Part shown: positions 1-8,119 of the stretch, piece by piece
How positions within the stretch are numbered: position 1 is the first letter of the stretch
Layout of the letters: each line of letters starts with the position of its first letter
Source of the DNA: Streptomyces roseoviridis
Lineage (GTDB): Bacteria > Actinomycetota > Actinomycetes > Streptomycetales > Streptomycetaceae
Assembly (NCBI RefSeq): GCF_039535235.1
Contig: NZ_BAAAWU010000001.1
Location: 1,054,001 to 1,118,000 of the forward strand
Length of the DNA: 64,000 nucleotides
Direction: 5' to 3'
Notes under the pieces: generated by a model
What the model saw: only the letters and a program-made list of their open reading frames with translations
What the model was told of the DNA's origin: nothing
The model's database searches: none
Program-made: the position numbers and the translations under genes

Positions 1-589
1 GCGGGTCGCGCCACATGCCCCACAGCACCGGACCGCCGCCCGGCAGTGCGAACTCCTCGCGCACGGTGAAGCCGAAGTGCTCGTAGACGGGGAGGTTGGC
101 GGCCTTGGAGGACTCCAGGTACGTGGCCTGGCCCGCCGCGTCGGCCTTCGCGAGGCCGGAGCGCAGCAGGGCGGCGCCCTGGCCGGTGCCCTGGGCCACC
201 GGGTCGGCGCCGATGAGGGCCAAGGACCAGTGGGGTTCCTGCGGGGCGTGCGCGGCGGCGGTCTCGACGGCCTCCTTGAACAGGCCGGCGCGGTCACCGA
301 GGATGCCGATGAGCTCCTGGATGGTCTCGGCGTCGGGGACGGCCTTCTCCTGCGCGTCGGCCGGCACCCAGAAGGCCGCGGCGGCGTCGGTGCGCTCGCA
401 CACGCCGTTCAGCAGGTACTGGCGGGTGAAGAGGGTGGAGAAGTAGCGGCCCAGCGTCGCCTCGCGCGATGCCTCCTCGGGGAAGAACCAGCACATCATC
501 GGGTCGTCGTCGAAGGCCCGGGCCAGCGTGTGGCTGATCGCCGGAGCGTCCTCGATCACTGCCGTCCTCGGCATGTCGGTTGTCGCCAT
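1..589 (-). CDS. GNAT family N-acetyltransferase (3' end cut by window)
   Basis: The reading frame starts at ATG 589 (MATTDMPRTAVIED...) and runs off the left edge, so the C-terminus is missing. The N-terminal half has the helix-rich pattern of GNAT proteins. Further on, a stretch reading DPVAQGTGQGAALLRS matches motif A, the acetyl-CoA pyrophosphate loop (Q/RxxGxG/A). It is followed by YLESSKAANLPVYEHFGF, the usual motif B region. A GAGGG lies about 11 bases upstream of the ATG; an in-frame ATG at 574 is an alternative start. The acceptor substrate cannot be read from the sequence. It is transcribed in the same direction as the next gene (start 1565) but 52 bases separate them, so an operon is possible, not shown. 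Confidence 0.85.
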   Translation of the reverse strand, partial: MATTDMPRTAVIEDAPAISHTLARAFDDDPMMCWFFPEEASREATLGRYFSTLFTRQYLLNGVCERTDAAAAFWVPADAQEKAVPDAETIQELIGILGDRAGLFKEAVETAAAHAPQEPHWSLALIGADPVAQGTGQGAALLRSGLAKADAAGQATYLESSKAANLPVYEHFGFTVREEFALPGGGPVLWGMWRDP

Positions 590-641
590 GCGGACATTCT
601 GCCCTCAAATGATCTTGGACCGTCAGCGGGGGTCCCTCCGG

Positions 642-1565
642 TCACTCGGTCCCGAACCAGGACTCCGCGAGCGCGTCCAGACGGCCCTCTTCGGTCACCC
701 CGAACTCGCGCAGGTACCAGGCGAGGTCGCTGTACACGTGGAGCAGGGTGTACGCGAGCGCGGTCGACGGGTCGACCGCGCGGCCGTACGCGCGCGTGAG
801 GCGGGCCAGCAGGGCCGGGTCACCGCGGGTGACGAAGACGCCGACGCCCACGAAGTCGTAGCCGGCGTCACCGATCATGGCCGGTTCGAAGTCGAACAGG
901 CCGGTCAGCCGCCAGCCGTCGGGGTCCACCAGGAAGTGCTGGAGCATGACCTCGGTGTGCAGCAGAGCGGGTCGCGGGGCGCGGGGCAGCGGGACGGAGG
1001 CGAGGAAGTCCGGGATCTGCTCCAGCCACGGCTCGGGAAGTCCGCGGTCACGCTGCCGGGCCACGGCCCCGGCCCGCTGCCGGTCGACGAAGGCCCCCCA
1101 GTCCCCCGGCCCGAGGACGTCGCCGAGCGGCCCGGGGTCCAGGGCGTGCAGCGCGCCCAGCGCCTCGCCGATCTCGGTGACGAGCCGTTCGCGGTGCTCC
1201 GGGGGGACGCGGTGCCACACCCGGGCGAGGTTCTCGCCGCGGAGCCGGGACATCAGGACGTAGCGCCAGCCGTTCTCGTACGCGCCGGCGGCCCGCACCT
1301 CGGGGGTGGGCACCGGCAGCCGCCCCGCGACGTGGGCGAGGACGCGCCCCTCGGCGACGCCGTCACGGGCGGCGGCCCCCGGGAACAGCTTGAGCACGTG
1401 CTCGTCGCCCACCGCGTACACCGGCTGAGAGCCGTCGGGGAACCGGGTCAGCGGCGCGCGGGCGTGGCCGAGGCGCGCGCAGAGGTCCTCCGCGCCGGGG
1501 CGCATGACCGTCTCGTCGGGGACGATCGCGTCCCACTCTTCGTCCGTCTCCACCGAGGGCAGCAT
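642..1565 (-). CDS. Aminoglycoside phosphotransferase-fold protein with altered catalytic motif
   Basis: A 307-residue protein with the layout of the APH/choline-kinase fold: N-lobe with VLKLFP (likely ATP-lysine strand), a hinge, then a catalytic-loop region and a metal-binding strand. In typical family members the loop reads HxDxxxxN and the metal motif is DxD/DFG-like. Here the loop reads HTEVMLQHFLV, with H203 and E205, so Glu replaces the catalytic Asp and the Asn is not where expected. The metal strand is FDFE with D225. Some relatives share this form, so it may be a sub-family and not a dead enzyme. No substrate can be assigned, and antibiotic resistance should not be assumed. It follows the divergent VOC/GH4 region on the same strand as the VOC gene, about 100 bases away. 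Confidence 0.8.
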   Translation of the reverse strand: MLPSVETDEEWDAIVPDETVMRPGAEDLCARLGHARAPLTRFPDGSQPVYAVGDEHVLKLFPGAAARDGVAEGRVLAHVAGRLPVPTPEVRAAGAYENGWRYVLMSRLRGENLARVWHRVPPEHRERLVTEIGEALGALHALDPGPLGDVLGPGDWGAFVDRQRAGAVARQRDRGLPEPWLEQIPDFLASVPLPRAPRPALLHTEVMLQHFLVDPDGWRLTGLFDFEPAMIGDAGYDFVGVGVFVTRGDPALLARLTRAYGRAVDPSTALAYTLLHVYSDLAWYLREFGVTEEGRLDALAESWFGTE

Positions 1566-1668
1566 GGCGCCACCGTAGGGCCCGCGTCGGGCGGCGGCCA
1601 GCGAATTCCGCCACGACCGGGGGTGCCTCGCAGCCGCGGCGGTCCCGGCCAGATCGGCGAGCCGCCCC

Positions 1669-2055
1669 CTACGGCCGGTACCGCAGCGGGTGCCCCTCCG
1701 GCACCTCCACGACCGCGATCCGTACGCCGTCCGGGTCGGCGAGCCACATCTCGATCAGGCCCCAGGGCTCGGTGACCGGTTCGCGCAGCACGCGCGCGTC
1801 GGTGCCGCGCAGTTCCTCGCGGGCCGCGTGGACGTCCGCGACCTGGAGCCAGAGCCGGGGTCCGGGTTCGGGCGGTGCGGTGTCGGCGCGGCCGGAGAGT
1901 TCGAGGAAGCCGCCGCCGAGGAAGTAGACGGTGCCGCGGTCCGGGCCGGTGCCGAACTCGCGGTAGACCGCGAGGCCGAGGGTCTCGCCGTAGAAGCGGC
2001 GGGAGCGCTCGGGGTCGGTCGGGCGGAGCAGGATCCTGCTGCTCAGTACGTGCAT
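1669..2055 (-). CDS. VOC superfamily (glyoxalase/bleomycin-resistance fold) protein
   Basis: A 128-residue protein of the size usual for a single VOC domain. It begins MHVLSSRILLRPTDPERS and then shows RFYGETLGLAVYREFG, the family's first beta-alpha-beta module, and near the C-terminus IEMWLADPDGVRIAVVEVP, the second module with the conserved metal-side Glu. VOC proteins include lyases, dioxygenases and drug-binding proteins; the sequence does not say which this is. The gene starts only 17 bases from the divergent GH4 gene. There is no room for a Shine-Dalgarno, and a TACGCT hexamer six bases upstream suggests a leaderless transcript. It could be co-regulated with the glycosidase through a shared promoter. 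Confidence 0.88.
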   Translation of the reverse strand: MHVLSSRILLRPTDPERSRRFYGETLGLAVYREFGTGPDRGTVYFLGGGFLELSGRADTAPPEPGPRLWLQVADVHAAREELRGTDARVLREPVTEPWGLIEMWLADPDGVRIAVVEVPEGHPLRYRP

Positions 2056-2060
2056 CCGAG

Positions 2061-2067
2061 TAGCGTA
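2061..2067. promoter_or_regulatory. Bidirectional -10 element between VOC and GH4 genes
   Basis: The heptamer TAGCGTA reads TAGCGT toward the GH4 gene and TACGCT toward the VOC gene. In each direction the hexamer ends six bases before the ATG. This symmetry fits two leaderless transcripts fired from one shared -10 box. Spacing and motif are seen directly; promoter activity is inferred. Confidence 0.5.
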
Positions 2068-2072
2068 CGAGC

Positions 2073-3416
2073 ATGAAACTGACGATTCTCGGAGGCGGCG
2101 GATTCCGGGTGCCGCTCGTGTACGGCGCTCTGCTCGGCGACCGTGGCGAGGGGCGGGTCACCCGGGTCACCTTGTACGACCTGGACGCCGGGCGTCTGTC
2201 GGCGATCACCCGGGTGCTCGCCGAGCAGGGTGCGGGGGTGGCGGACGCGCCGGAGGTAAGCGCGACGACGGACCTCGACGAGGCTCTGCTGGGCGCCGAC
2301 TTCGTCTTCTCCGCGATCCGGGTGGGGGGTCTGGCGGGCCGGGCGGCCGACGAGCGGATCGCGCTGGCCGAGGGGGTGCTGGGCCAGGAGACGGTGGGCG
2401 CGGGCGGCATCGCGTACGGGCTGCGGACGCTGCCGGTGGTGACGCACATCGCCCGGCGTGTCGCCGCGCTCGCTCCGGACGCCTGGGTCATCAACTTCAC
2501 CAACCCGGCCGGCGTGGTCACCGAGGCGATGTCGCGGATCCTCGGCGACCGGGTGGTCGGCATCTGCGACTCGCCGGTGGGTCTCGGCCGCCGGGTGGCA
2601 CGGGTGCTCGGCGCCCGTCCGGACGAGGCGTGGATCGACTACGTGGGCCTGAACCACCTGGGATGGCTGCGGGGGCTCAGGGTCGGCGGACGTGACGTCC
2701 TTCCGCGGCTCCTCGAGGACGACGCCCTGCTCGGCTCCTTCGAGGAGGGCAGGCTCTTCGGTGCGGACTGGCTGCGGTCGCTCGGCGCGGTCCCCAACGA
2801 GTACCTGCACTACTACTACTTCAACCGCGAGGCGGTGCGGGCCTACCGGGAGGCGGAGCGGACGCGGGGCGCCTACCTGCTGGATCAGCAGGCCGGTTTC
2901 TACGAGGAGATGGACAAGCCGGACACGCCTCCCCTCGACACCTGGCACCGGGTGCTCGCCGACCGGGAGGCGACGTACATGGCGCACAACCGGGAGGCCG
3001 CCGGGGTCGGCGAACGGGCCGACGAGGACCTGGAGTCCGGCGGTTACGAGAAGGTGGCGCTGGCGCTGATGCGGGCCATCGCGCGCAACGAGCGGGCCAC
3101 GCTGATCCTCAACGTGCGCAACCGGCACACGCTGTCGGTCCTCGACGCGGACGCGGTGATCGAGGTGCCGTGTCTCGTCGACGCGGCCGGTGCCCGTCCG
3201 GTGTCCGTGGATCCGCTGCCGTACCACGCGGTGGGCCTGGTGACGGCGGTGAAGGCGGTGGAGCGGGAGGTGCTCGCCGCGGCCGAGAGCGGTTCGCGGG
3301 CGGCGGCGGTGCGGGCCTTCGCGCTGCATCCGCTGGTCGACTCGGTGACGGTGGCCCGCCGCCTGGTGGACGGCTACACGGCGGAGCACGCCGGACTGGA
3401 CTATCTGCGTCGCTGA
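2073..3416 (+). CDS. Family 4 glycosidase, likely 6-phospho-beta-glucosidase
   Basis: A 447-residue cytoplasmic enzyme of glycoside hydrolase family 4, which cleaves (phospho)glycosides by an NAD-dependent oxidation-elimination mechanism requiring Mn2+. The N-terminus ILGGGGFRVPLVYGALL is the dinucleotide-binding loop. NFTNPAGVVTEAM follows. GICDSPVGLG carries the metal-ligand Cys168 and GLNHLGW carries Asn194-His195, all diagnostic for GH4. Length is normal for the family. No PTS or ABC transporter gene is adjacent, so the sugar source is not visible. Substrate is called from family frequency only; alpha-glucosidase or galactosidase specificity is possible. Start is the ATG at 2073, six bases after a TAGCGT box, so probably leaderless. 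Confidence 0.92.
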   Translation: MKLTILGGGGFRVPLVYGALLGDRGEGRVTRVTLYDLDAGRLSAITRVLAEQGAGVADAPEVSATTDLDEALLGADFVFSAIRVGGLAGRAADERIALAEGVLGQETVGAGGIAYGLRTLPVVTHIARRVAALAPDAWVINFTNPAGVVTEAMSRILGDRVVGICDSPVGLGRRVARVLGARPDEAWIDYVGLNHLGWLRGLRVGGRDVLPRLLEDDALLGSFEEGRLFGADWLRSLGAVPNEYLHYYYFNREAVRAYREAERTRGAYLLDQQAGFYEEMDKPDTPPLDTWHRVLADREATYMAHNREAAGVGERADEDLESGGYEKVALALMRAIARNERATLILNVRNRHTLSVLDADAVIEVPCLVDAAGARPVSVDPLPYHAVGLVTAVKAVEREVLAAAESGSRAAAVRAFALHPLVDSVTVARRLVDGYTAEHAGLDYLRR

Positions 3417-3474
3417 GATGGACGGCTGACGAACATCTTTACGGCATGGGGAGCGCGGCCTAGGCTCGCGCCCC

Positions 3475-5376
3475 ATGACTTCACAGCGACGCAGGGGTGT
3501 TCGACGCGGAGTGGCCCGGCTCGTCGCGGGTGCTCTGCTGGCCGCGGGACTCGTGAGCACGGGTCCCGCGGCGGCCGGCAGCCCGGCCGCCGCCGAGACG
3601 GGCGGGGCGACCGTCGTGCCCGTCCAGACGACAGGTCCCGCCGACCGGCGGTTCAACCTGGTCGTCATGGGCGACGGTTACACGGCGGCGGAGATGCCGG
3701 AGTTCCGGGCGCACGTGGAGCGGCACCTCAGCATGTTGTGGAGCATCGAGCCGTTCGCCTCGTACCGCTCGTACATCAACGTGTGGGCGGTGGAGATCCC
3801 CTCCGCCGAGTCGGGCGTGGACTGCGATCCGGGTCTCGACGCCCCGGCCCGCGACACGGCCCTGAACATGGGCTTCTGGGGCGGCTGCAACGCGGGCAGC
3901 GTCCAGCGGCTGCTCACGGTGGACAGTGCGCGGGCCGCCGCCCACGCCGACCTGGTGCCCGGCACCAGCCGGGCGAACCGGCAGATCGTGGCGCTGGCGA
4001 ACAGCACCACCTACGGCGGCGCCGGGGGCAGTTACGCCACCGCGTCCGGCGGCAACGCGCTGTCGGCCCTCATCACCCCGCACGAGATCGGTCATTCGCT
4101 CGGCGGGCTCCAGGACGAGTACGACTACTACGGGCGCGGTGTGCCGGGCGGCGCCTACACGGGCGGGGAGCCGTCCTCCGTGCACCACACGCTGCTGACG
4201 GAGCGCCAGATGCGTGACCGGCGGGCCAAGTGGTGGCGCTGGCTCGGCGAGGAGAGCGAGTCGGGCGGGGTCATCGGCCGTCACGAGGGCGGCCTCTACA
4301 GCACCACGGGCGTGTGGCGCCCCAGCCGCCATTCGATGATGAAGACCCTCGGCTACGCCTTCGACCAGGTGGAGCGGGAGGTCATGGTGGGGGCGATCTC
4401 GGCCAAGGTGGACCTGGTCGAGGCGCACACCCCCGATGCGGCGCCGATCGGGGCGGACCGGACGGTGTGGGTGGACACGCTGCATCCGGTGGGCGGTGAA
4501 CTCGCGGTGGAGTGGCGGCTGGACGGCCGGCTCCTCGACACCCGGGGAGCACGCACGGTCGACCTGCGGTCCCTGGACCTGCCCCGGGGCCGGACGCACA
4601 CGCTGACGGCGAAGGTCACGGACCCGACGCCGTTCGTGCGGGACCCGGCGGTGCGGGCGTCCGCCGCCCTCACCCGTACGGTGAGCTGGACGGTGAACCC
4701 CGCGCTCACCACCCGCTCGGAGGAGGTGCCGCCGGCGTTCACCGGGCACACCCCGACGGCCGCCCCGGTCGGCGCCCGGTCGGTGGTCCACGCGGACACG
4801 ACCCACCCGCCGCGCCGGACGGTCGCCGTGCGCTGGCGGCTCGACGGGGAGACGGTGCCGAACCCGGGCAACGACCGTGACCTGGACCTGAGGTCGCTGC
4901 GGCTGCCCCCCGGCACTCACACCCTGACGGCCGACATCCCGGGCACGGGGGCGGAGTTGAGGTGGACGGTGGACGCCCTCGCCGCCACCGCCGCCCATGA
5001 GCTGTCGGCTCCGCTGCGGACGGTGCGGCGGCCGGGGCAGCCGGTGGAGTACGTGTACGACGGTGCCTTCACGATGCGGCTGACCGCGCGGGACGACCAG
5101 GAGGGCGCGGTGGTGAGCCAGTTCCGGGTGGACGGCGACGGTTGGTACACGTACTACGGCTGGCCGACGGACGCCTCGGCCCCGTTCCTCTTCTCGCCGT
5201 CCGGCACGGTGATCGACGGTCTCGTCTACGGCAAGCTCGGCCGGGCGCGGGCGGTGCCGTGGGACGACGCCACGCCCGACTACGGGACGCACACGGTGGA
5301 GTACCGGACGGTGGACGCGGCCGGGAACGTGAGCCGGGCCCGGAGCTTCCTGGTGACGCTGGTCGCACCGGAGTAG
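3475..5376 (+). CDS. Secreted M64-family zinc metallopeptidase
   Basis: A 633-residue protein with an Arg-rich n-region, a hydrophobic stretch (VAGALLAAGLVSTG) and an Ala-rich cleavage zone near residues 35-42, so it is predicted to be exported. The peptidase M64 (IgA-peptidase-like) domain covers about residues 50-310. It begins with FNLVVMGDGYTAAEM and carries the HExxH zinc site HEIGHSLGGLQDEYDYYG (His203, Glu204, His207). The rest, to about residue 520, looks like two Ig-like beta-sandwich modules with repeated APIGADRTVWVDTLHP / APVGARSVVHADTTHP pattern, then a third module resembling chitobiase-type Ig repeats. Probable role is extracellular protein degradation. A TAGGCT -10 lies eight bases before the ATG. 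The transcript ends at a strong hairpin at 5390. Confidence 0.92.
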   Translation: MTSQRRRGVRRGVARLVAGALLAAGLVSTGPAAAGSPAAAETGGATVVPVQTTGPADRRFNLVVMGDGYTAAEMPEFRAHVERHLSMLWSIEPFASYRSYINVWAVEIPSAESGVDCDPGLDAPARDTALNMGFWGGCNAGSVQRLLTVDSARAAAHADLVPGTSRANRQIVALANSTTYGGAGGSYATASGGNALSALITPHEIGHSLGGLQDEYDYYGRGVPGGAYTGGEPSSVHHTLLTERQMRDRRAKWWRWLGEESESGGVIGRHEGGLYSTTGVWRPSRHSMMKTLGYAFDQVEREVMVGAISAKVDLVEAHTPDAAPIGADRTVWVDTLHPVGGELAVEWRLDGRLLDTRGARTVDLRSLDLPRGRTHTLTAKVTDPTPFVRDPAVRASAALTRTVSWTVNPALTTRSEEVPPAFTGHTPTAAPVGARSVVHADTTHPPRRTVAVRWRLDGETVPNPGNDRDLDLRSLRLPPGTHTLTADIPGTGAELRWTVDALAATAAHELSAPLRTVRRPGQPVEYVYDGAFTMRLTARDDQEGAVVSQFRVDGDGWYTYYGWPTDASAPFLFSPSGTVIDGLVYGKLGRARAVPWDDATPDYGTHTVEYRTVDAAGNVSRARSFLVTLVAPE

Positions 5377-5389
5377 CGGGGAACGGCGA

Positions 5390-5417
5390 GGGGCCCGCGG
5401 ACGATTCCGCGGGCCCC
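5390..5417. terminator. Bidirectional hairpin terminator
   Basis: A perfect 11-bp inverted repeat, GGGGCCCGCGG and its complement, with a six-base loop. It lies between the stop codons of two convergent genes (5376 and 5440), so it can end transcription from both sides. Confidence 0.8.
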
Positions 5418-5439
5418 CGTGGCGTTCGGACGGGACGTG

Positions 5440-6258
5440 TCAGCGCTTGCGGCCGACCGCCGCCCAGCCGGGGATCGGGTCGTCGCCCTGGACCGGGACG
5501 GGCTCGCCCAGCTCCGGGTGCCACTCGGCGGTGAGGGACACGCCGGGCTCGACGAGGTCGAGGCCGTCGAAGAACGCGGCCAGTTCGTCGCGCGAGCGCG
5601 GCCGCAGGGTCAGACCGCGCGCCTTGTACATGGCGGCGGCCTTGGCGGCGCCTTCGGGGTCGAAGTCGCCGGTGACGTGCGAGAGGACGAGGTAGCTGCC
5701 GGGGGCGAGCTTGTCGACGATCTTGGCGACCAGCTCGTAGGCACCGTCCTCGTCGCCGACGAAGTGCAGCAGCGCGAGCATCGACAAGGCGATGGGTTGA
5801 TCGAAGTCAAGGACCTTTCCGGCCCTTTCGAGGATGACCTCGGGCTCACGCGCGTCCGCCTGGATGTACTCGGTGGCGCCTTCCGGCGTCGAGCGCAGCA
5901 GGGCGGCGGCGTGCGCCAGCACGATGGGGTCGTTGTCGCAGTAGACGATCCGGGACTCCGGCGCGGCCTGCTGCGCGATCTGGTGCAGGTTGGGCTCGGT
6001 GGGGATGCCGGTGCCGACGTCCAGGTACTGCCGTACGCCGTGGGCGCTGAGCCAGCGGATGGCGCGGTGCATGAAGGCCCGGTTGACGCGGGCCATGTCC
6101 CGGCCGCGGGCGTCGACGGTGAGGAGCTGGCGGGCCATCTCCTCGTCCACGGGGTAGTTGTCCTTGCCGCCCAGGAACCAGTCGTACATCCGCGCGGGGT
6201 GCGGCTTGCTGGTGTCGATCCGTATGCCGCTCGGTACGGATGCGGCGTCCTGTGTCAT
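5440..6258 (-). CDS. SAM-dependent methyltransferase, DUF574 (Methyltransf_19)
   Basis: A 272-residue protein of the actinobacterial DUF574 family. The hallmark N-terminus GIRIDTSKPHPARMYDWFLGGKDNY is present around residues 10-35. YLDVGTGIPTEPNLH (SAM motif I region) and VYCDNDPIVLAHAAALL (motif II) follow. These enzymes are numerous in Streptomyces and mostly of unknown substrate. ATG 6258 is preceded by GAGGAG at good spacing. The gene lies downstream of and on the same strand as the XRE/DUF397 pair, with a 73-base gap to the DUF397 stop, and DUF574 genes often sit near such regulators. Its own Shine-Dalgarno suggests independent translation. Confidence 0.9.
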   Translation of the reverse strand: MTQDAASVPSGIRIDTSKPHPARMYDWFLGGKDNYPVDEEMARQLLTVDARGRDMARVNRAFMHRAIRWLSAHGVRQYLDVGTGIPTEPNLHQIAQQAAPESRIVYCDNDPIVLAHAAALLRSTPEGATEYIQADAREPEVILERAGKVLDFDQPIALSMLALLHFVGDEDGAYELVAKIVDKLAPGSYLVLSHVTGDFDPEGAAKAAAMYKARGLTLRPRSRDELAAFFDGLDLVEPGVSLTAEWHPELGEPVPVQGDDPIPGWAAVGRKR

Positions 6259-6331
6259 CGGCTCTCCTCGGCGGGACGAACGGTGGCGCTTACGGCAAGA
6301 GTTACGCGATGTGAGGGGCGGTACGGAAGGT

Positions 6332-6568
6332 TCAGGTGAGCAGGAAATCAGCCTGACCTGATTTGGCCCCCTGGATGAAGGCGGCGATCTCTCCGTGGGT
6401 GTAGATGAGCGCTGGTCCCTCGGGGTCTGCGGACTGTCGCACGGCGATCCTGCCGTCGGCCAGCTTCATGGCCTCCACGCAGTTGCCCCCGTTGCCGCCG
6501 CTCCACGGCTTGTGCCAGCCCTCGGCACCGAGCTCGGCGGCGGGCATGCCGTTGTATATGCGGTCCAT
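6332..6568 (-). CDS. DUF397 domain small protein
   Basis: A 78-residue protein with the DUF397 signature: WHKPWSGGNGGNCVEA near residues 18-33, then IAVRQSADPEGPALIYTHGEIAAFIQGAK. In Streptomyces, DUF397 proteins are partners of the XRE/DUF5753 regulator encoded immediately upstream (WhiJ-like and BldB-related pairs). They act with an anti-sigma-like ATPase in developmental control. The ATG follows the regulator's stop directly (TGAATG), so translation is coupled. It is cytoplasmic and has no membrane segment. Which developmental step this pair controls cannot be read from the sequence. Confidence 0.92.
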   Translation of the reverse strand: MDRIYNGMPAAELGAEGWHKPWSGGNGGNCVEAMKLADGRIAVRQSADPEGPALIYTHGEIAAFIQGAKSGQADFLLT

Positions 6569-7435
6569 TCACAGCTCCTTGCGGAGATTCCGGAGAATCT
6601 CCTTCGTGCGTTGTGCAGTCGCGGCCTGCGCCGCCATGCGGTCCATGACTTCGAGGTGGGAGGCCACCTCGGGGCGCGCGTCGAGGTAGACGGCGCCGGT
6701 CAGGTACTCGCTGTAGACCATGTCCGGGAGTTCGGGCATGGCGAAGCGGAAGAGGACGAACGGTCCGTAGGTGCCGGGGTGGTGGCCGGACGCGAACTCC
6801 GCGATCTGCAGGGTGACGTTCGGCAGCTCCGACGCTTCGAGCAGCCGGTCGAGCTGGTCGCGCATCACTTCGGGCCCGTTGCCTACCGGTCGGCGGAAGA
6901 CCGTCTCGTCCATGATCACCCAGAACTTGGGCGCGTCCTCCCTGGTGAGCAGGGACTGGCGCTCCATGCGGAGGGCTACATGCCGGTCGATCTCCTCGGC
7001 GTCGTTGCTGCCGCCGACGGCCCCGCTGCGCAGGATGGCACGGGCGTAGTCCTCGGTCTGGAGCAGACCGGGGACGAACTGGGGCTCGTAGGCCCGGATG
7101 AGGCTTGCGGCCCCCTCCAGGCTGACGTACATCGAGAACCAGCCGGGCAGCACGTCGTGGAACCGCTGCCACCAGCCGGGAAGGTTGGCCTCCTCCGCGA
7201 GGGCGACGAAGCCCTCCGCCTCGGAGTCCGTGACGCCGTACGCCTTGAGCAGGAGCTGTACGTACGGAATCTTCAGCGCGACCTCGGCGGTCTCCATGCG
7301 CCGGATCGTGGCCGGGGCGACCCGCAGGATCCTGGCGGCCTCTTCACGCTTGAGGCCGGCCCGTTCGCGCAGATCCTGGAGACGCTTGCCGAGGACGACC
7401 TGTCCCACCGTGGGGGCGGACCGCGGCTCGCTCAC
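6569..7435 (-). CDS. XRE-family regulator with DUF5753 domain
   Basis: A 288-residue DNA-binding protein. Residues ~10-70 form the helix-turn-helix (LGKRLQDLRERAGLKREEAA, then ATIRRMETAEV). The remainder is the DUF5753 sensor-like domain, recognisable from YEPQFVPGLLQTEDYARA and MRDQLDRLLEASELPNVTLQI. The start is GTG 7435, preceded by GGGAGGG at about nine bases. It is directly followed by the DUF397 gene and faces the ATPase gene across a 207-base promoter region with two palindromes (7501-7536) that are likely its operators. This three-gene arrangement is a known Streptomyces regulatory module. Confidence 0.93.
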   Translation of the reverse strand: MSEPRSAPTVGQVVLGKRLQDLRERAGLKREEAARILRVAPATIRRMETAEVALKIPYVQLLLKAYGVTDSEAEGFVALAEEANLPGWWQRFHDVLPGWFSMYVSLEGAASLIRAYEPQFVPGLLQTEDYARAILRSGAVGGSNDAEEIDRHVALRMERQSLLTREDAPKFWVIMDETVFRRPVGNGPEVMRDQLDRLLEASELPNVTLQIAEFASGHHPGTYGPFVLFRFAMPELPDMVYSEYLTGAVYLDARPEVASHLEVMDRMAAQAATAQRTKEILRNLRKEL

Positions 7436-7500
7436 TTAAGAAACCCTCCCCGACGCGCTGTTTCGACGAGTGTGCCATGAACACGGCCAGAGAGAACACA

Positions 7501-7536
7501 GCACTCTGCATTTTTCAGAGTGCCACTTGCCAAGTG
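7501..7536. promoter_or_regulatory. Two adjacent palindromes, candidate XRE operators
   Basis: GCACTCTG and its complement CAGAGTGC (7501-7508, 7516-7523) are separated by seven bases. They are followed at once by CACTT-GCC-AAGTG (7524-7536). The four CACT/AGTG half-sites lie in the divergent promoter between the XRE regulator and the ATPase gene. Autoregulation by the XRE protein is inferred from position. Confidence 0.55.
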
Positions 7537-7642
7537 TCCGAGTCGGGAGCAGAGTATTCCGGTGAACCAGTACGCATGCCGTCGTGCGCTCCGGCACGGG
7601 GATGCGTACGGCACTCCTGCCCACAGTTGTGAGGATCCGGTC

Positions 7643-8119
7643 GTGGCTTCTGGTAACGCGCACTCCTCAGGTCTCATGAGCCCTCGGGTCATGACCCAGC
7701 GCCCACGCCCCCACGCCTCGGACCGCAGGTTCGCCTTCGAGCTGCCCGCCCGCACCGAATCCGTCTCCCGCGCGCGCAGGCTCGCGGAGGAGCGCCTCAT
7801 CCTCTGGGGCTGCGGCCCCGACATACGCGAGACGGTCGCGCTCGTCGTGTCGGAACTGGTCACCAACGCCGTCGTGCACACCGCGAGCGCCCGGTTCGTC
7901 TGCGAGCTGCGCGAGGGCGAGGAGCGGCTGCGGATAGCGGTGCGCGACGAGGGCGGCCCGGCCGGCCCGCGCATCCGCGACTGCGGCGAGGAGGAGCGCG
8001 GCCGCGGACTCATCCTGGTCGACGCCCTGGCGACCGCCTGGGGCGCGGACCGCACCGGCCACGGCACGGCGCAGATCGTGTGGGCGGAGCTCGCCCACGG
8101 CATGGGAGAGCCGTGCTGA
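7643..8119 (+). CDS. Anti-sigma-factor-like ATP-binding protein (HATPase_c)
   Basis: A GHKL-type ATPase domain protein of about 158 residues when started at GTG 7643, which has GAGGA seven bases upstream; an in-frame ATG at 7676 is an alternative. The N box reads VVSELVTNAVVHTAS and the G1 region reads RIAVRDEGGP. GRGLILVDALATAWG forms the G2 region. These proteins resemble the RsbW/SpoIIAB anti-sigma kinases but lack proven kinase activity in most cases. The gene is divergent from the XRE/DUF397 pair, with which such ATPases are genetically linked across Streptomyces. It overlaps the next gene by seven bases, so the two are probably translated together. Confidence 0.9.
   Translation: MASGNAHSSGLMSPRVMTQRPRPHASDRRFAFELPARTESVSRARRLAEERLILWGCGPDIRETVALVVSELVTNAVVHTASARFVCELREGEERLRIAVRDEGGPAGPRIRDCGEEERGRGLILVDALATAWGADRTGHGTAQIVWAELAHGMGEPC

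Noticed and set aside
642..1565. Antibiotic resistance gene
   Set aside because: The fold is shared by many kinases, the catalytic motif is altered, and no resistance context is present.
6332..7435. Toxin-antitoxin pair
   Set aside because: The XRE/DUF5753 and DUF397 domains are typical developmental regulators of Streptomyces; neither resembles a toxin.
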